This document shows, in pieces, positions 36,098 to 44,821 of a stretch of 64,000 bases of DNA. Every line of letters starts with the position of its first letter. Position 1 is the first letter of the stretch. Source of the DNA: Pseudomonas fluorescens. Lineage in GTDB: Bacteria; Pseudomonadota; Gammaproteobacteria; Pseudomonadales; Pseudomonadaceae. The notes under the pieces were generated by a model that was given only the letters and a program-made list of their open reading frames with translations, was not told where the DNA came from and made no database searches. The stretch is from contig NZ_CABVHY010000003.1 of the NCBI RefSeq assembly GCF_902497875.1, positions 124,001-188,000 on the forward strand. The letters are read 5' to 3'. Both the position numbers and the translations under genes were made by a program.

Positions 36098-36245
36098 GTG
36101 ACGCACTGCGTCACGAATTGAGCCGAACTGCCTCGAGCAGACTTAAACGAAAAGCAGCTGGAGGTATAACCCCATCAGACAGCCGAATGTACTATTTTTC
36201 AGGTACTCCACATTCGGAACGCAGTGCGTCCCGAATTTGAACTGA
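36098..36245. repeat. Pair of direct repeats with ACGCA-N-TGCGT palindromes downstream of vapC
   Basis: GTGACGCACTGCGTCAC (36098-36114) is a perfect 17-base palindrome followed by GAATTGAGC. About 118 bases on, GGAACGCAGTGCGTCCC (starting near 36217) is followed by GAATTTGAAC. The two stretches share ACGCA-N-TGCGTC-N-CGAATT. Whether they are operators, remnants of a duplication or ends of a small mobile insertion cannot be told. The rest of the 340-base gap between vapC and the next gene shows nothing else. Confidence 0.6.
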
Positions 36246-36358
36246 TACGCATTGCCGCGACTAACAAACGAGTTATCAAAAATCCCGATTTATCGGTTTT
36301 TGTTCCTGCGTTTTAATAGCTGCAAATCTCTCCCCCCTACTGAAAACGACCCAAACCA

Positions 36359-36817
36359 ATGGCATCCCTGAACAAACAACAGAAACGCGCCAAACGCGCA
36401 AAGGTCAAAGCCAAGCAACTGCGCATGGGCATCAGAAGACCCACGGCAATGTACGACGAGCCGACCGACCTGGACGACGAGGTAATTCCGGCGGACATCC
36501 TGGAGATGTTCCTCTTCATGAAAGACGCAGAAGAGACCACCAATCGCGTAGATATGCTGGTGAGAATGCTCATGTCGCTTAGCAAGATTATCGACAAGCA
36601 GCCGGATCTGCTGGACATGGAAAATGCCGAGAACGAGGCGATGGCTGCCACCCACCTGGCGGCGGACATGCTGATTGATTACCGCATGTGGGCCGACGGC
36701 ATTGATCGCGAGCAAGCCCAGCTTTGGCTTCAAGACCCTGAAGTCATCGCTGATTTTGGGACCGCGCTGGACAGCTATAAGAAGATGCTCGATATAGCGC
36801 TGAAAACGGACGAGTAA
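36359..36817 (+). CDS. Conserved hypothetical protein with basic N-terminal tail (paralogue B)
   Basis: A 152-residue protein with the same plan as the gene at 34795: a basic tail (SLNKQQKRAKRAKVKAKQ), then an acidic helical domain (DILEMFLFMKDAEETTNR, DMLIDYRMWADGIDREQAQLWLQDPEVIADF). Relative to paralogue A it has about 20 extra residues in the middle. There is no strong ribosome site. No function known. Confidence 0.75.
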   Translation: MASLNKQQKRAKRAKVKAKQLRMGIRRPTAMYDEPTDLDDEVIPADILEMFLFMKDAEETTNRVDMLVRMLMSLSKIIDKQPDLLDMENAENEAMAATHLAADMLIDYRMWADGIDREQAQLWLQDPEVIADFGTALDSYKKMLDIALKTDE

Positions 36818-36842
36818 ACCCATCGTTAAAGCATCGGAAACA

Positions 36843-36878
36843 AAAACGGCCGCTGTCAGGAATGACAGCGGCCGTTTT
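36843..36878. terminator. Bidirectional terminator between paralogue B and the permease
   Basis: A 16-base perfect stem (AAAACGGCCGCTGTCA and complement) with loop GGAA, between convergent genes. Confidence 0.9.
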
Positions 36879-36901
36879 CATTGAGCGATTGAATCAAACC
36901 A

Positions 36902-38293
36902 TTAGGTCAACACCACCGCCCTACGCCTCTCGATTTTGCGACGACGCGCAACGATCAAGCCCGCTGCAACCACCAGAACACTCAGCAGCCCTGTCGCGAG
37001 AATCTCCACGCGATGTGCTTCCTGGACCAGCATAATCGCCAATACCCCGACGATGAACACGATCACCGCGTAAGTCAGGCCCGGGAACAGCCACATCTTG
37101 TAGTCGATCTTCTCGCCGACAGCCATGCGCTTCTGACGCATGCGCAGCTGGGATACAGCGATTACCAGGTAGACCAGCAAGGCAATGGCGCCGGAACTGG
37201 CGAGCAGGAATTCGAACACCGCAGCCGGGGCCACATAGTTAGCGAATACCGCGAGGAAGGCTGCCGCGGTGGACAGAATCACTGCCCAGTACGGTGTGCC
37301 GCTGTTGTTGGTGATCTTCGCAACCGCCGGGGCATCACCGCGGTTGCCCAAGGAGAAGAGCATGCGCGAGGCAGTGTACAACGCCGAGTTCAGGCAGCTG
37401 GTTACGGCAACCAGGACCACCAGATCAACGATCAGTTTGGCGTTGGGAATGCCCATGCGGTCGAGCACGGTCTGGTACGAACCGACCTGCGCCAGGCCTG
37501 AGTCGTTCCACGGCACCAGCGCCACGACGATGAAGATCGACACCAGGTAGAACAAGCCGATCCGCCAGATCACCGAGTTGGTGGCCTTGGAGATTTGCTT
37601 GCCCGGGTCCTTCGATTCAGCGGCGGCGATGGTGACGATTTCGGTGCCCATGAACGAGAACATCGTGGTCAGCATTGCGGCCAGGACCGCGCCCATGCCG
37701 TTGGGCAGGAAGCCTTGCGTATCAAACAGGTGCGAAACACCGCTGACCTGGCTGTTCGGCAGAAAACCGAAGATCGCCAGCACGCCGAGGATGATAAAGC
37801 CGATGATCGCGACAACCTTGATCAGCGCAAACCAGAATTCGAACTCGCCGTAATTCTTCACGCTGAACAGGTTAGTCACCGTCAACAGCAGGGTAATGAC
37901 CAGGGTGAAGGCCCAGATCGCCACGTCGGGAAACCAGGCGTGGAGGATGGTTGCGGCGGCGTTGGCTTCCAGCGGGATCACCAATACCCAGAACCACCAG
38001 TACAGCCAGCCGATAGTGAAGCCAGCCCAGTGACCGATCGCCTGATCGGCATAGGTCGAAAACGAGCCGGTGTCCGGCGAAGCAATGGCCATTTCGGCCA
38101 GCATGCGCATAACCAACACCACCAAGGTACCGGCGGCGGCATAGGCCAACAGCACAGCGGGACCGGCGGCGGCGATGGCATGCCCGGAGCCGACGAACAG
38201 CCCGGCGCCGATCACACCGGCGATCGACAGCATGGTCACATGCCGTGGTTTAAGCCCCTGTTCGAGGCCATTGGAGCTATGGGTACTGCTCAT
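36902..38293 (-). CDS. Amino-acid permease of the APC superfamily (GabP-like)
   Basis: A 463-residue membrane protein with about 12 hydrophobic segments and the amino-acid transporter signature LKPRHVTMLSIAGVIGAGLFVGSGHAIAAAGPAVLLAYAAAG at the first helices. ESKDPGKQISKATNSVIWRI is typical of the GABA/aromatic permease subgroup. I start at ATG 38293 (SSTHSSNGLEQGL), which has AAAGGTAG upstream; 81 more codons are open but unlike the family. The substrate is probably a small amino acid such as GABA; this is by resemblance only. Confidence 0.9.
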   Translation of the reverse strand: MSSTHSSNGLEQGLKPRHVTMLSIAGVIGAGLFVGSGHAIAAAGPAVLLAYAAAGTLVVLVMRMLAEMAIASPDTGSFSTYADQAIGHWAGFTIGWLYWWFWVLVIPLEANAAATILHAWFPDVAIWAFTLVITLLLTVTNLFSVKNYGEFEFWFALIKVVAIIGFIILGVLAIFGFLPNSQVSGVSHLFDTQGFLPNGMGAVLAAMLTTMFSFMGTEIVTIAAAESKDPGKQISKATNSVIWRIGLFYLVSIFIVVALVPWNDSGLAQVGSYQTVLDRMGIPNAKLIVDLVVLVAVTSCLNSALYTASRMLFSLGNRGDAPAVAKITNNSGTPYWAVILSTAAAFLAVFANYVAPAAVFEFLLASSGAIALLVYLVIAVSQLRMRQKRMAVGEKIDYKMWLFPGLTYAVIVFIVGVLAIMLVQEAHRVEILATGLLSVLVVAAGLIVARRRKIERRRAVVLT

Positions 38294-38847
38294 TGAAACT
38301 ACCTTTGCGGGTGAAAGCGATTCAGTCCACCCCGTCCGCAGACTCTCTCGTAAAAAGTATCCAACGGGGCGTTCCTTATTTTTTACGCAAGTTTTGCGCC
38401 AAAATGTTTCAAAACGCCGGTTTCCGGGGGCTGTGGAGCAACCGGGAAAAATTCGTAACCCATTGAGATTAATGGCATTTTGCCAGAACGTTACCCTCCG
38501 ACCCATCTGCAAAGCCAATCGACGCACAAGAAACACACTCTAAATGCAGGTCATGCACAATTAAGGGGTGGATATGGGTCCGTTGAGCTGCCTGGCGCTT
38601 CCAACACCCGGCCAAAGCTGGCACCATCGCGCCCTTTTTTACGCGACAGCCGCCGTGACAGAGATTCAAACGAGTGTTCGGTTGTTGATGGCGCGACAGT
38701 CTGCTGTGTCGATGCGACAACCTGCCACATGCCACCTGTTTACCCCCCGTAGCCCTGTTGGCTGTCATTCAAACGCTATGCTAGCTTGGCCGCCTCGCCA
38801 GGAAGGCCGCCAACAGCAGGAGCGCTACAGAACAATGAGGACCGCAC
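38294..38847. other. Intergenic region between the permease and the ABC importer
   Basis: About 550 bases between divergent genes. It must contain both promoters. Open frames here (for example 38568-38855) have no ribosome site or recognisable sequence. I see no clear sigma-54 element or terminator. Confidence 0.5.
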
Positions 38848-39621
38848 ATGGCTGAGGCCACGCCCGCGCTTGAAATCCGCAACTTGCATAAACGCTACGG
38901 CACGCTTGAGGTACTCAAAGGTATCTCGCTGACCGCACGCGACGGCGATGTGATCTCGATCCTGGGTTCCTCCGGTTCCGGCAAGTCCACTTTCCTTCGT
39001 TGCATCAACCTGCTGGAGAACCCGCATCAGGGCCAGATCCTCGTGGCCGGCGAAGAGCTCAAGCTCAAAGCCGCGAAAAACGGTGACCTGGTCGCTGCCG
39101 ACAGCAGGCAGATCAACCGCATGCGCAGCGAAATCGGTTTTGTGTTCCAGAACTTCAACCTCTGGCCGCACATGAGCGTGCTCGATAACATCATCGAAGC
39201 ACCACGCCGGGTGCTAGGGCAGAGCAAGGCCGAAGCCATCGAAGTAGCCGAAGCCTTGCTGGCCAAGGTCGGCATCGCTGACAAACGCCACGCCTATCCC
39301 GCGCAACTCTCCGGCGGCCAGCAGCAGCGCGCGGCCATCGCCCGTACCCTGGCGATGCAACCCAAAGTCATTCTGTTCGATGAGCCGACTTCGGCCCTTG
39401 ACCCGGAAATGGTTCAGGAAGTACTTAATGTGATCCGCGCATTGGCTGAAGAAGGCCGCACCATGCTGCTGGTCACCCATGAAATGGGCTTCGCCCGTCA
39501 GGTTTCCAGTGAAGTGGTGTTCCTTCACCAGGGCCTGATCGAAGAGCAAGGATCGCCACAGCAGGTTTTCGAGAACCCGCTTTCGGCACGCTGTAAACAA
39601 TTCATGTCCAGCAACCGCTAA
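38848..39621 (+). CDS. ABC transporter ATP-binding protein for polar amino acids (HisP type)
   Basis: A 257-residue ATPase with Walker [10 protein letters not shown] (40-48), Q-loop [14 protein letters not shown], signature [13 protein letters not shown], Walker [15 protein letters not shown] and H-loop LLVTHEMGF. It resembles HisP and ArgT-system ATPases for histidine, arginine, lysine and ornithine. A binding protein and two permeases follow in the same direction, giving a complete importer with the gene order of PA5152-PA5155. Confidence 0.95.
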   Translation: MAEATPALEIRNLHKRYGTLEVLKGISLTARDGDVISILGSSGSGKSTFLRCINLLENPHQGQILVAGEELKLKAAKNGDLVAADSRQINRMRSEIGFVFQNFNLWPHMSVLDNIIEAPRRVLGQSKAEAIEVAEALLAKVGIADKRHAYPAQLSGGQQQRAAIARTLAMQPKVILFDEPTSALDPEMVQEVLNVIRALAEEGRTMLLVTHEMGFARQVSSEVVFLHQGLIEEQGSPQQVFENPLSARCKQFMSSNR

Positions 39622-39634
39622 CGGAGCAACACGC

Positions 39635-40387
39635 ATGCAGAGCTATAAAAAATTCCTCTTGGCCGCTGCCGTTACCATGGCGTTCAGCGCCACCGCCGCT
39701 GCCGAAACCCTGAAGATGGGCATCGAAGCGGCCTACCCACCGTTCAACAATAAAGATGCCAGCGGCCAGGTCGTCGGTTTCGACGTCGATATCGGCAACG
39801 CTCTGTGCGCCAAGATGAAAGCCGAGTGCACCATCGTCACCTCCGACTGGGACGGCATCATCCCGGCCTTGAACGCGAAAAAGTTCGACTTCCTGATCTC
39901 CTCGATGTCGATCACTGACGAGCGCAAGCAAGCCGTCGACTTCAGCGAACCGTACTACTCGAACAAGCTGCAATTCATTGCGCCAAAAGCCAAAACCGAC
40001 TTCAAGACCGACAAAGAATCCCTCAAAGGCAAAGTCATCGGCGCCCAACGCGCGACCCTGGCCGGTACCTGGCTGGAAGACAACCTGGGTGACGCGGTCG
40101 ATATCAAACTCTACGACACCCAGGAAAACGCCTACCTGGACCTGACTTCCGGTCGTGTCGACGCGATCCTGGCCGACAAGTACGTCAACTACGAATGGCT
40201 CAAAAGCGACGCGGGCAAGCCCTATGAGTTCAAGGGTGACCCGGTTGAAGAAAGCGACAAAATCGGTATTGCCGTGCGCAAAGGCGACCCGATCCGCGAG
40301 AAGCTGAACGCCGCACTGAAAGAAATCGTGGCTGACGGCACCTACAAGAAGATCAACGACAAGTACTTCCCGTTCAGCATCTATTGA
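39635..40387 (+). CDS. Periplasmic binding protein for basic/polar amino acids
   Basis: A 250-residue protein with a signal peptide (FLLAAAVTMAFSATAAAE) and a family 3 binding fold: LKMGIEAAYPPFNNKDASGQVVGFDVDIGNALCAKM, CTIVTSDWDGIIPALNAKKFDFLISSMSITDERKQAVDFSEPYY, and RVDAILADKYVNYEWL. These match the histidine/lysine/arginine/ornithine binders (HisJ, ArgT). It is 13 bases after the ATPase gene, and a strong hairpin follows its stop. Confidence 0.94.
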   Translation: MQSYKKFLLAAAVTMAFSATAAAETLKMGIEAAYPPFNNKDASGQVVGFDVDIGNALCAKMKAECTIVTSDWDGIIPALNAKKFDFLISSMSITDERKQAVDFSEPYYSNKLQFIAPKAKTDFKTDKESLKGKVIGAQRATLAGTWLEDNLGDAVDIKLYDTQENAYLDLTSGRVDAILADKYVNYEWLKSDAGKPYEFKGDPVEESDKIGIAVRKGDPIREKLNAALKEIVADGTYKKINDKYFPFSIY

Positions 40388-40400
40388 TCCTGACTTGCCT

Positions 40401-40430
40401 GACCGTCACCGCAACCCCGCGGTGACGGTC
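40401..40430 (+). promoter_or_regulatory. Intercistronic hairpin between the binding-protein and permease genes
   Basis: GACCGTCACCGC and GCGGTGACGGTC, a perfect 12-base stem with loop AACCCC and no T run after it, so it is not a full terminator. Such hairpins commonly protect the binding-protein mRNA from 3' exonucleases and so raise its amount over the permeases; that role is inferred. Confidence 0.75.
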
Positions 40431-40467
40431 CTTGGCAAAGCCTGCCGCGATTTAAAAAAAGAATTCC

Positions 40468-41163
40468 ATGAATATCGATCTCTACGGATTCGGCCCGGCG
40501 CTCGCCGCTGGCGCGCTGATGACCGTCAAACTGGCTCTCTCGGCACTGTGCCTGGGGCTGGTGCTCGGTCTGCTCGGCGCCTTGGCCAAGACTTCCCCGT
40601 ACAAGCCGCTGCAGTGGCTTGGCGGTACTTACTCGACACTGGTGCGCGGTATCCCGGAACTGCTTTGGGTACTGTTGATTTACTTCGGCACGGTCAACCT
40701 GATGCGCGCCCTGGGCGAGTTCTTGGGTAATCCCGATCTGGAGCTCAATGCCTTCTCCGCCGGTGTGATTGCCTTGGGCCTGTGCTTCGGCGCCTATGCC
40801 ACGGAAGTCTTCCGCGGGGCGATCCTGGCGATTCCCAAAGGCCACCGTGAAGCTGGCGTGGCCTTGGGCCTGTCGAAATTCCGGATCTTCACCAGGCTGA
40901 TCATGCCGCAAATGTGGCGCATCGCCCTGCCGGGGCTGGGCAACCTGTTCATGATCCTGATGAAGGACACCGCGCTGGTATCGGTGATCGGCCTGGAAGA
41001 AATCATGCGTCATGCGCAAATCGGCGTGACCGTGTCCAAGCAGCCATTCACCTTTTATATGGTTGCCGCCTTCATGTACCTGGGCCTCACGGTTCTTGCC
41101 ATGACCGGCATGCACTTTCTGGAACGACGCGCCGCTCGCGGCTTCGCGAGGAGCACGCAATGA
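40468..41163 (+). CDS. ABC transporter permease (HisQ type)
   Basis: A 231-residue inner-membrane protein with five hydrophobic segments and the family 3 permease EAA-like loop YATEVFRGAILAIPKGHREAGVALGLSKFRIFTRLIMPQMWRIALPGLGN. The N-terminus (NIDLYGFGPALAAGALMTVKLALSAL) is typical of HisQ/ArtQ. Its stop overlaps the next permease start by four bases. Confidence 0.94.
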   Translation: MNIDLYGFGPALAAGALMTVKLALSALCLGLVLGLLGALAKTSPYKPLQWLGGTYSTLVRGIPELLWVLLIYFGTVNLMRALGEFLGNPDLELNAFSAGVIALGLCFGAYATEVFRGAILAIPKGHREAGVALGLSKFRIFTRLIMPQMWRIALPGLGNLFMILMKDTALVSVIGLEEIMRHAQIGVTVSKQPFTFYMVAAFMYLGLTVLAMTGMHFLERRAARGFARSTQ

Positions 41164-41849
41164 ACTGGGAAGTGATCATCAAATGGCTGCCGAAACTGGC
41201 GCAGGGGGCAACCCTGACCCTGGAACTGGTCGCCATCGCCGTCATCCTCGGCTTGCTGCTGGCCATTCCGCTGGGCATCGCCCGCTCGTCGCGGCGCTGG
41301 TATGTACGGGCCCTGCCTTATGCCTACATTTTCTTCTTCCGTGGCACGCCGCTGCTGGTGCAGTTGTTCCTGGTCTACTACGGTCTGGCGCAATTCGACG
41401 CAGTACGCGGGAGTATCTTCTGGCCTTACCTGCGTGATCCGTTCTGGTGCGCCACTGCCACCATGACCTTGCACACGGCGGCCTATATCGCCGAGATCCT
41501 GCGCGGTGCGATTCAGGCCATCCCACCCGGCGAGATCGAAGCGGCGCGTGCCCTGGGCATGTCCCGGCCCAAGGCGCTGTTCTACATTATCCTGCCGCGT
41601 GCGGCGCGGATCGGTTTGCCGGCCTACAGCAACGAAGTGATCCTGATGCTCAAGGCCAGCGCCCTGGCCAGTACCGTGACCCTGCTGGAACTGACCGGCA
41701 TGGCCCGGACCATCATTGCGCGGACCTATCTGCCGGTGGAGATCTTCTTCGCCGCGGGCATGTTCTACCTGCTGATGGCCTACGTCCTGGTACGCGGCTT
41801 CAAGCTGCTGGAGCGCTGGTTGCGCGTCGATGCCTGCCAGGGACGCTGA
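41160..41849 (+). CDS. ABC transporter permease (HisM type)
   Basis: A 229-residue inner-membrane protein with the same architecture: TLTLELVAIAVILGLLLAIPLGI, FFFRGTPLLVQLFLVYYGL, and the coupling loop YIAEILRGAIQAIPPGEIEAARALGMSRPKALFYIILPRAARIGLPAYSNE. It pairs with the HisQ-type permease. It overlaps the next gene by 20 bases, which suggests that the methyltransferase gene is translated from the same message. Confidence 0.94.
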   Translation: MNWEVIIKWLPKLAQGATLTLELVAIAVILGLLLAIPLGIARSSRRWYVRALPYAYIFFFRGTPLLVQLFLVYYGLAQFDAVRGSIFWPYLRDPFWCATATMTLHTAAYIAEILRGAIQAIPPGEIEAARALGMSRPKALFYIILPRAARIGLPAYSNEVILMLKASALASTVTLLELTGMARTIIARTYLPVEIFFAAGMFYLLMAYVLVRGFKLLERWLRVDACQGR

Positions 41850-43059
41850 TCTGCCACAGGTGTTGAAGGGCGAGCAGCTGCTCGCCCGCTTCAAGGCCCT
41901 GGATGCCTTCCTCATCGAGCATCAGGCGTTGTGGCGGCCGCGACCCTTTACCCATCGGCAACTGCCCTGGGAGGCGCAGCATCCCGAGCTGGCCAACTGG
42001 TTGCGGCAACGTTCGCTGGACGACGCCGAAGCCAGCCACAACCAGCCACAACACCTGGATGCCCCGGCACCCTTTGCAGCGCTGGCGGCCACCTCGGTCG
42101 CGCTCAGCGCTGTCGGTGATCTGCCCAGTCATCCGCTCGATCCTGCCACCCGGCGCTTGAACGTTGATGTACCCGGGCGCAAATGGCAGCAGATCGAGGC
42201 CTTCGCCGGTTGCCTGCAGTTTGCGCAAACGCCCACTCACTGGCTCGATTGGTGCGCGGGCAAGGGTCATCTGGGCCGGCGTCTGCTACAAAGCGGGCAA
42301 CAACTGACTTGCCTGGAATACGACCCGGCGCTGATCGCCTCCGGCCAGCAGCTCAGCCAACGTCATCGACTGCCCGCAGCCCATGTACAACAGGATGTAC
42401 TGGCAGACGACGCCGTCTCGCGCCTGAGCACCGGACACACCCCGGTCGCCCTGCACGCCTGTGGCGACCTGCACGTACGCCTGATGCAACTGGCCAGCGC
42501 CGCCGGCTGCAAGCAACTGGCTATCGCCCCGTGTTGCTACAACCGCATCCGCGGCGATGAGTACCAGGCGCTGTCCATCGCAGCCAAGGCATCAGGCCTG
42601 CGGTTATCGCTGGATGACCTGGCACTGCCTATCAGCGAAACCGTCACCGCCGGCGCTCGTGTACGGCGCCAGCGTGATACCTCGATGGCCCGGCGCCTGG
42701 CCTTCGACCTGCTGCAACGGCAACTGCGCGGCTGTGACGAGTACCTGCCGACGCCGTCATTACCCAGCGCCTGGCTGGACAAGCCGTTCGCCGACTATTG
42801 CCGTGACCTCGCCGACCTCAAAGAGTTATCCACAACCGAACGGGATTGGTCGGCACTGGAAGTCGCCGGTTGGCAGCGGTTAGCGCAAGTGCGCAATCTG
42901 GAGCTGCTGCGTGGCTTGTTTCGGCGGCCACTGGAACTCTGGCTGGTGCTCGATCGCGCATTGTTTCTGCAAGAACAAGATTACGCCGTACGCCTCGGAT
43001 TGTTCTGTGAAACCCCACTGACACCGCGCAACCTGATGCTCCTGGCCGAACGCAAATAA
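41830..43059 (+). CDS. SAM-dependent methyltransferase, METTL25/GSTCD-like
   Basis: A 409-residue protein. The S-adenosylmethionine-binding motif HWLDWCAGKGHLGRRLLQSG lies near residue 140, with a downstream LTCLEYDPALIASGQ. A Cys-rich segment follows: VALHACGDLHVRLMQLASAAGCKQLAIAPCCYNRIRGDEY. HACGDL and the PCCYN motif characterise the Methyltransf_32 family of RNA/protein methyltransferase-like proteins. The target is unknown. A perfect DnaA-box sequence (TTATCCACA, 42826) lies within the coding region. Confidence 0.8.
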   Translation: MPARDADLPQVLKGEQLLARFKALDAFLIEHQALWRPRPFTHRQLPWEAQHPELANWLRQRSLDDAEASHNQPQHLDAPAPFAALAATSVALSAVGDLPSHPLDPATRRLNVDVPGRKWQQIEAFAGCLQFAQTPTHWLDWCAGKGHLGRRLLQSGQQLTCLEYDPALIASGQQLSQRHRLPAAHVQQDVLADDAVSRLSTGHTPVALHACGDLHVRLMQLASAAGCKQLAIAPCCYNRIRGDEYQALSIAAKASGLRLSLDDLALPISETVTAGARVRRQRDTSMARRLAFDLLQRQLRGCDEYLPTPSLPSAWLDKPFADYCRDLADLKELSTTERDWSALEVAGWQRLAQVRNLELLRGLFRRPLELWLVLDRALFLQEQDYAVRLGLFCETPLTPRNLMLLAERK

Positions 43060-43359
43060 CCACCCTCTTTTGTTCTCCAGCCTGTGGATAACTCTGTTGA
43101 TGAAACTTGCGCGGCGCCAATCTCAGCGCTGTTTCAGAGCTGACACACCACCTGTTCAGTTTTGTATCACTGACTAAAAAAACCCAAAAAACAGCCAGTT
43201 GCGCAATGCTGAAAATGGATCCAGAAAATCGCTTATAAATCTTGATTGCGACGGGTCAATTGTGCATAAGCATTCGCACCAACGGCCTGGATAAAGCTGA
43301 GCTATTGTTTTCAAACGCCAGAATGGTCTGGCGAAAGGACAGCAAGGAGCTGGAACACC
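43060..43359. other. Intergenic region ahead of the deaminase-like gene
   Basis: About 300 bases. It holds a DnaA-box sequence in the reverse orientation (TGTGGATAA, 43083-43091) and a T-rich stretch, with AGGAG 12 bases before the next ATG. No clear terminator or promoter pair. Confidence 0.5.
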
Positions 43360-44598
43360 ATGAGCACAGTGAACAGTGCACAGGAAGCTGTAGATACCGT
43401 CGCCGACCAGGCCATTCTCGCCGCCATACAGCAAACCTTCGCCGTCGGCGGCGCCATCATCAATAACGCGACCGGCGAAGTCATAGTCGCGATGCACAAC
43501 AATGTCCTGATGCCCTTCCTGGGCAGCACCACCTACTTCCTGCCTCACGACCCGACCGCCCACGGTGAGCGACAACTGGTCGACTGGTATTACGAGAACG
43601 TCGGGGCGTTGAACCTTCCTACGCCCAACCAGCTGACCGTGGTAACCACCCTCGACCCTTGCGCGATGTGCGCCGGCTCGTTGCTGACGGCCGGCTTCAA
43701 CGTCGCCGTCAGCGCGATCGATACCTACGCCGGGATCAACTACAACAGCCTGTTCAACTTCCCGTCCCTGCCGCCGCAGATTCGCCAGCAGGCGCAAAAC
43801 ACCTGGGCCTATTACGCCATCGGCGCCCCGGTCAACCGGAGCTATCAGGGCTCGACAAGCCCGGTATTCGGCGGCCAGGGCATCGACTCATCGACCTACT
43901 ACCTCACCGCGTCGATCTTCGACGCCAGCGTCAATACCGTGCGCGAAGCCAGCAACAACAGCGGCCTGGACCCTTCGCAGCTGCAGAACCCGGCGACACT
44001 CCCGGCCAACAGCCCGGTGCGCAAAGCGCTGACCAAGCTCAGCCCCTACGCCTTGACCGTCACCTCGGCCAACCCGCGAGACCCCGGCGCAGAACTGGCC
44101 CAGCCGTTGCTACAGACCGCGCAAAAAGCCGATGTCTTCAACGCCGTGGCCTTGCTTGACCCCTTCGGCAACCTGCTGGTGTGCCTTGGCGGAGTAGAGA
44201 ACCAGTCGCCGATCCGTACCGCGTTCATGGAGACCACCCGCAACTACGCCGTCATGCGCTGGACCTTGATGAACGACCCGGACCCAGTCGTTCGCGCACA
44301 GGCCGAGCAGTACCTGACGCACCCGAAATACGGCACCTTCGTGTTCCTTTACGCCCCCGACCCGAGCACCCCGCAAGCCGTGATGACCTTCGGCGCCTAC
44401 GGCTCGACCATGGAAGGCCCGGTGCCCCAGAGTTACCCGTCGAACCTGCAATACGTGCTGTTGCCGGGCAATACCACGCCTCAGGCGCTGGCGACCCTGG
44501 CCCAGGACCTGCCACCCTTCTATACCCAAAGCGTTCAAGTAGCGCCGAATCAAGTCCTTAGCCAGGACCTGATCAACGCGGTCAAAAACGGCGTGTAG
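43360..44598 (+). CDS. Tandem cytidine/nucleoside-deaminase-fold protein
   Basis: A 412-residue protein without signal peptide. The N-terminal domain has a complete zinc-deaminase site: FAVGGAIINNATGEVIVAMHNN, then HGE (68-70, the ligand His and the proton-shuttling Glu) and PCAMC (100-104). The C-terminal half (about 265-390) repeats the fold pattern (FNAVALLDPFGNLLVCLGG, PIRTAFMETTRNYA) but lacks the His-Glu and Cys motifs, so it looks like an inactive second deaminase domain. The middle (about 140-260) is Asn/Ser/Pro-rich. The substrate is unknown: free nucleoside, base or nucleic acid are all possible. It is flanked by a DnaA-box-containing gap and a hairpin terminator. Confidence 0.8.
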   Translation: MSTVNSAQEAVDTVADQAILAAIQQTFAVGGAIINNATGEVIVAMHNNVLMPFLGSTTYFLPHDPTAHGERQLVDWYYENVGALNLPTPNQLTVVTTLDPCAMCAGSLLTAGFNVAVSAIDTYAGINYNSLFNFPSLPPQIRQQAQNTWAYYAIGAPVNRSYQGSTSPVFGGQGIDSSTYYLTASIFDASVNTVREASNNSGLDPSQLQNPATLPANSPVRKALTKLSPYALTVTSANPRDPGAELAQPLLQTAQKADVFNAVALLDPFGNLLVCLGGVENQSPIRTAFMETTRNYAVMRWTLMNDPDPVVRAQAEQYLTHPKYGTFVFLYAPDPSTPQAVMTFGAYGSTMEGPVPQSYPSNLQYVLLPGNTTPQALATLAQDLPPFYTQSVQVAPNQVLSQDLINAVKNGV

Positions 44599-44614
44599 AG
44601 AGCGAAGTAAAACT

Positions 44615-44655
44615 GAAAGCCTGATCCCTGAGTGACTCAGCGGATCAGGTGCTTT
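44615..44655 (+). terminator. Terminator-like hairpin after the deaminase-like gene
   Basis: A nested stem AAAGC...GCTTT, CCTGATCC/GGATCAGG and CTGAG/CTCAG around TGA, with a single bulged C. The T run is short (CTTTCC). Confidence 0.65.
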
Positions 44656-44821
44656 CCGCATGTTTGCTGAAAGGCTGCCGGGCACCCGTCTTTGGCCGCT
44701 TCGCCCCACATTTTCTGATTGAAGCTGGCTAAACTCAGGCATCGGGCTTGAAATACAGGCACATAAGCGATCGCCTGTGCGCCCCCCATTCCCCTTCATT
44801 TCTGACCATCGGGAAGCGACA

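Noticed and set aside
38568..38855. 95-residue frame between the permease and the ABC importer
   Set aside because: No ribosome site, no recognisable sequence, and it overlaps the start of the ATPase gene.
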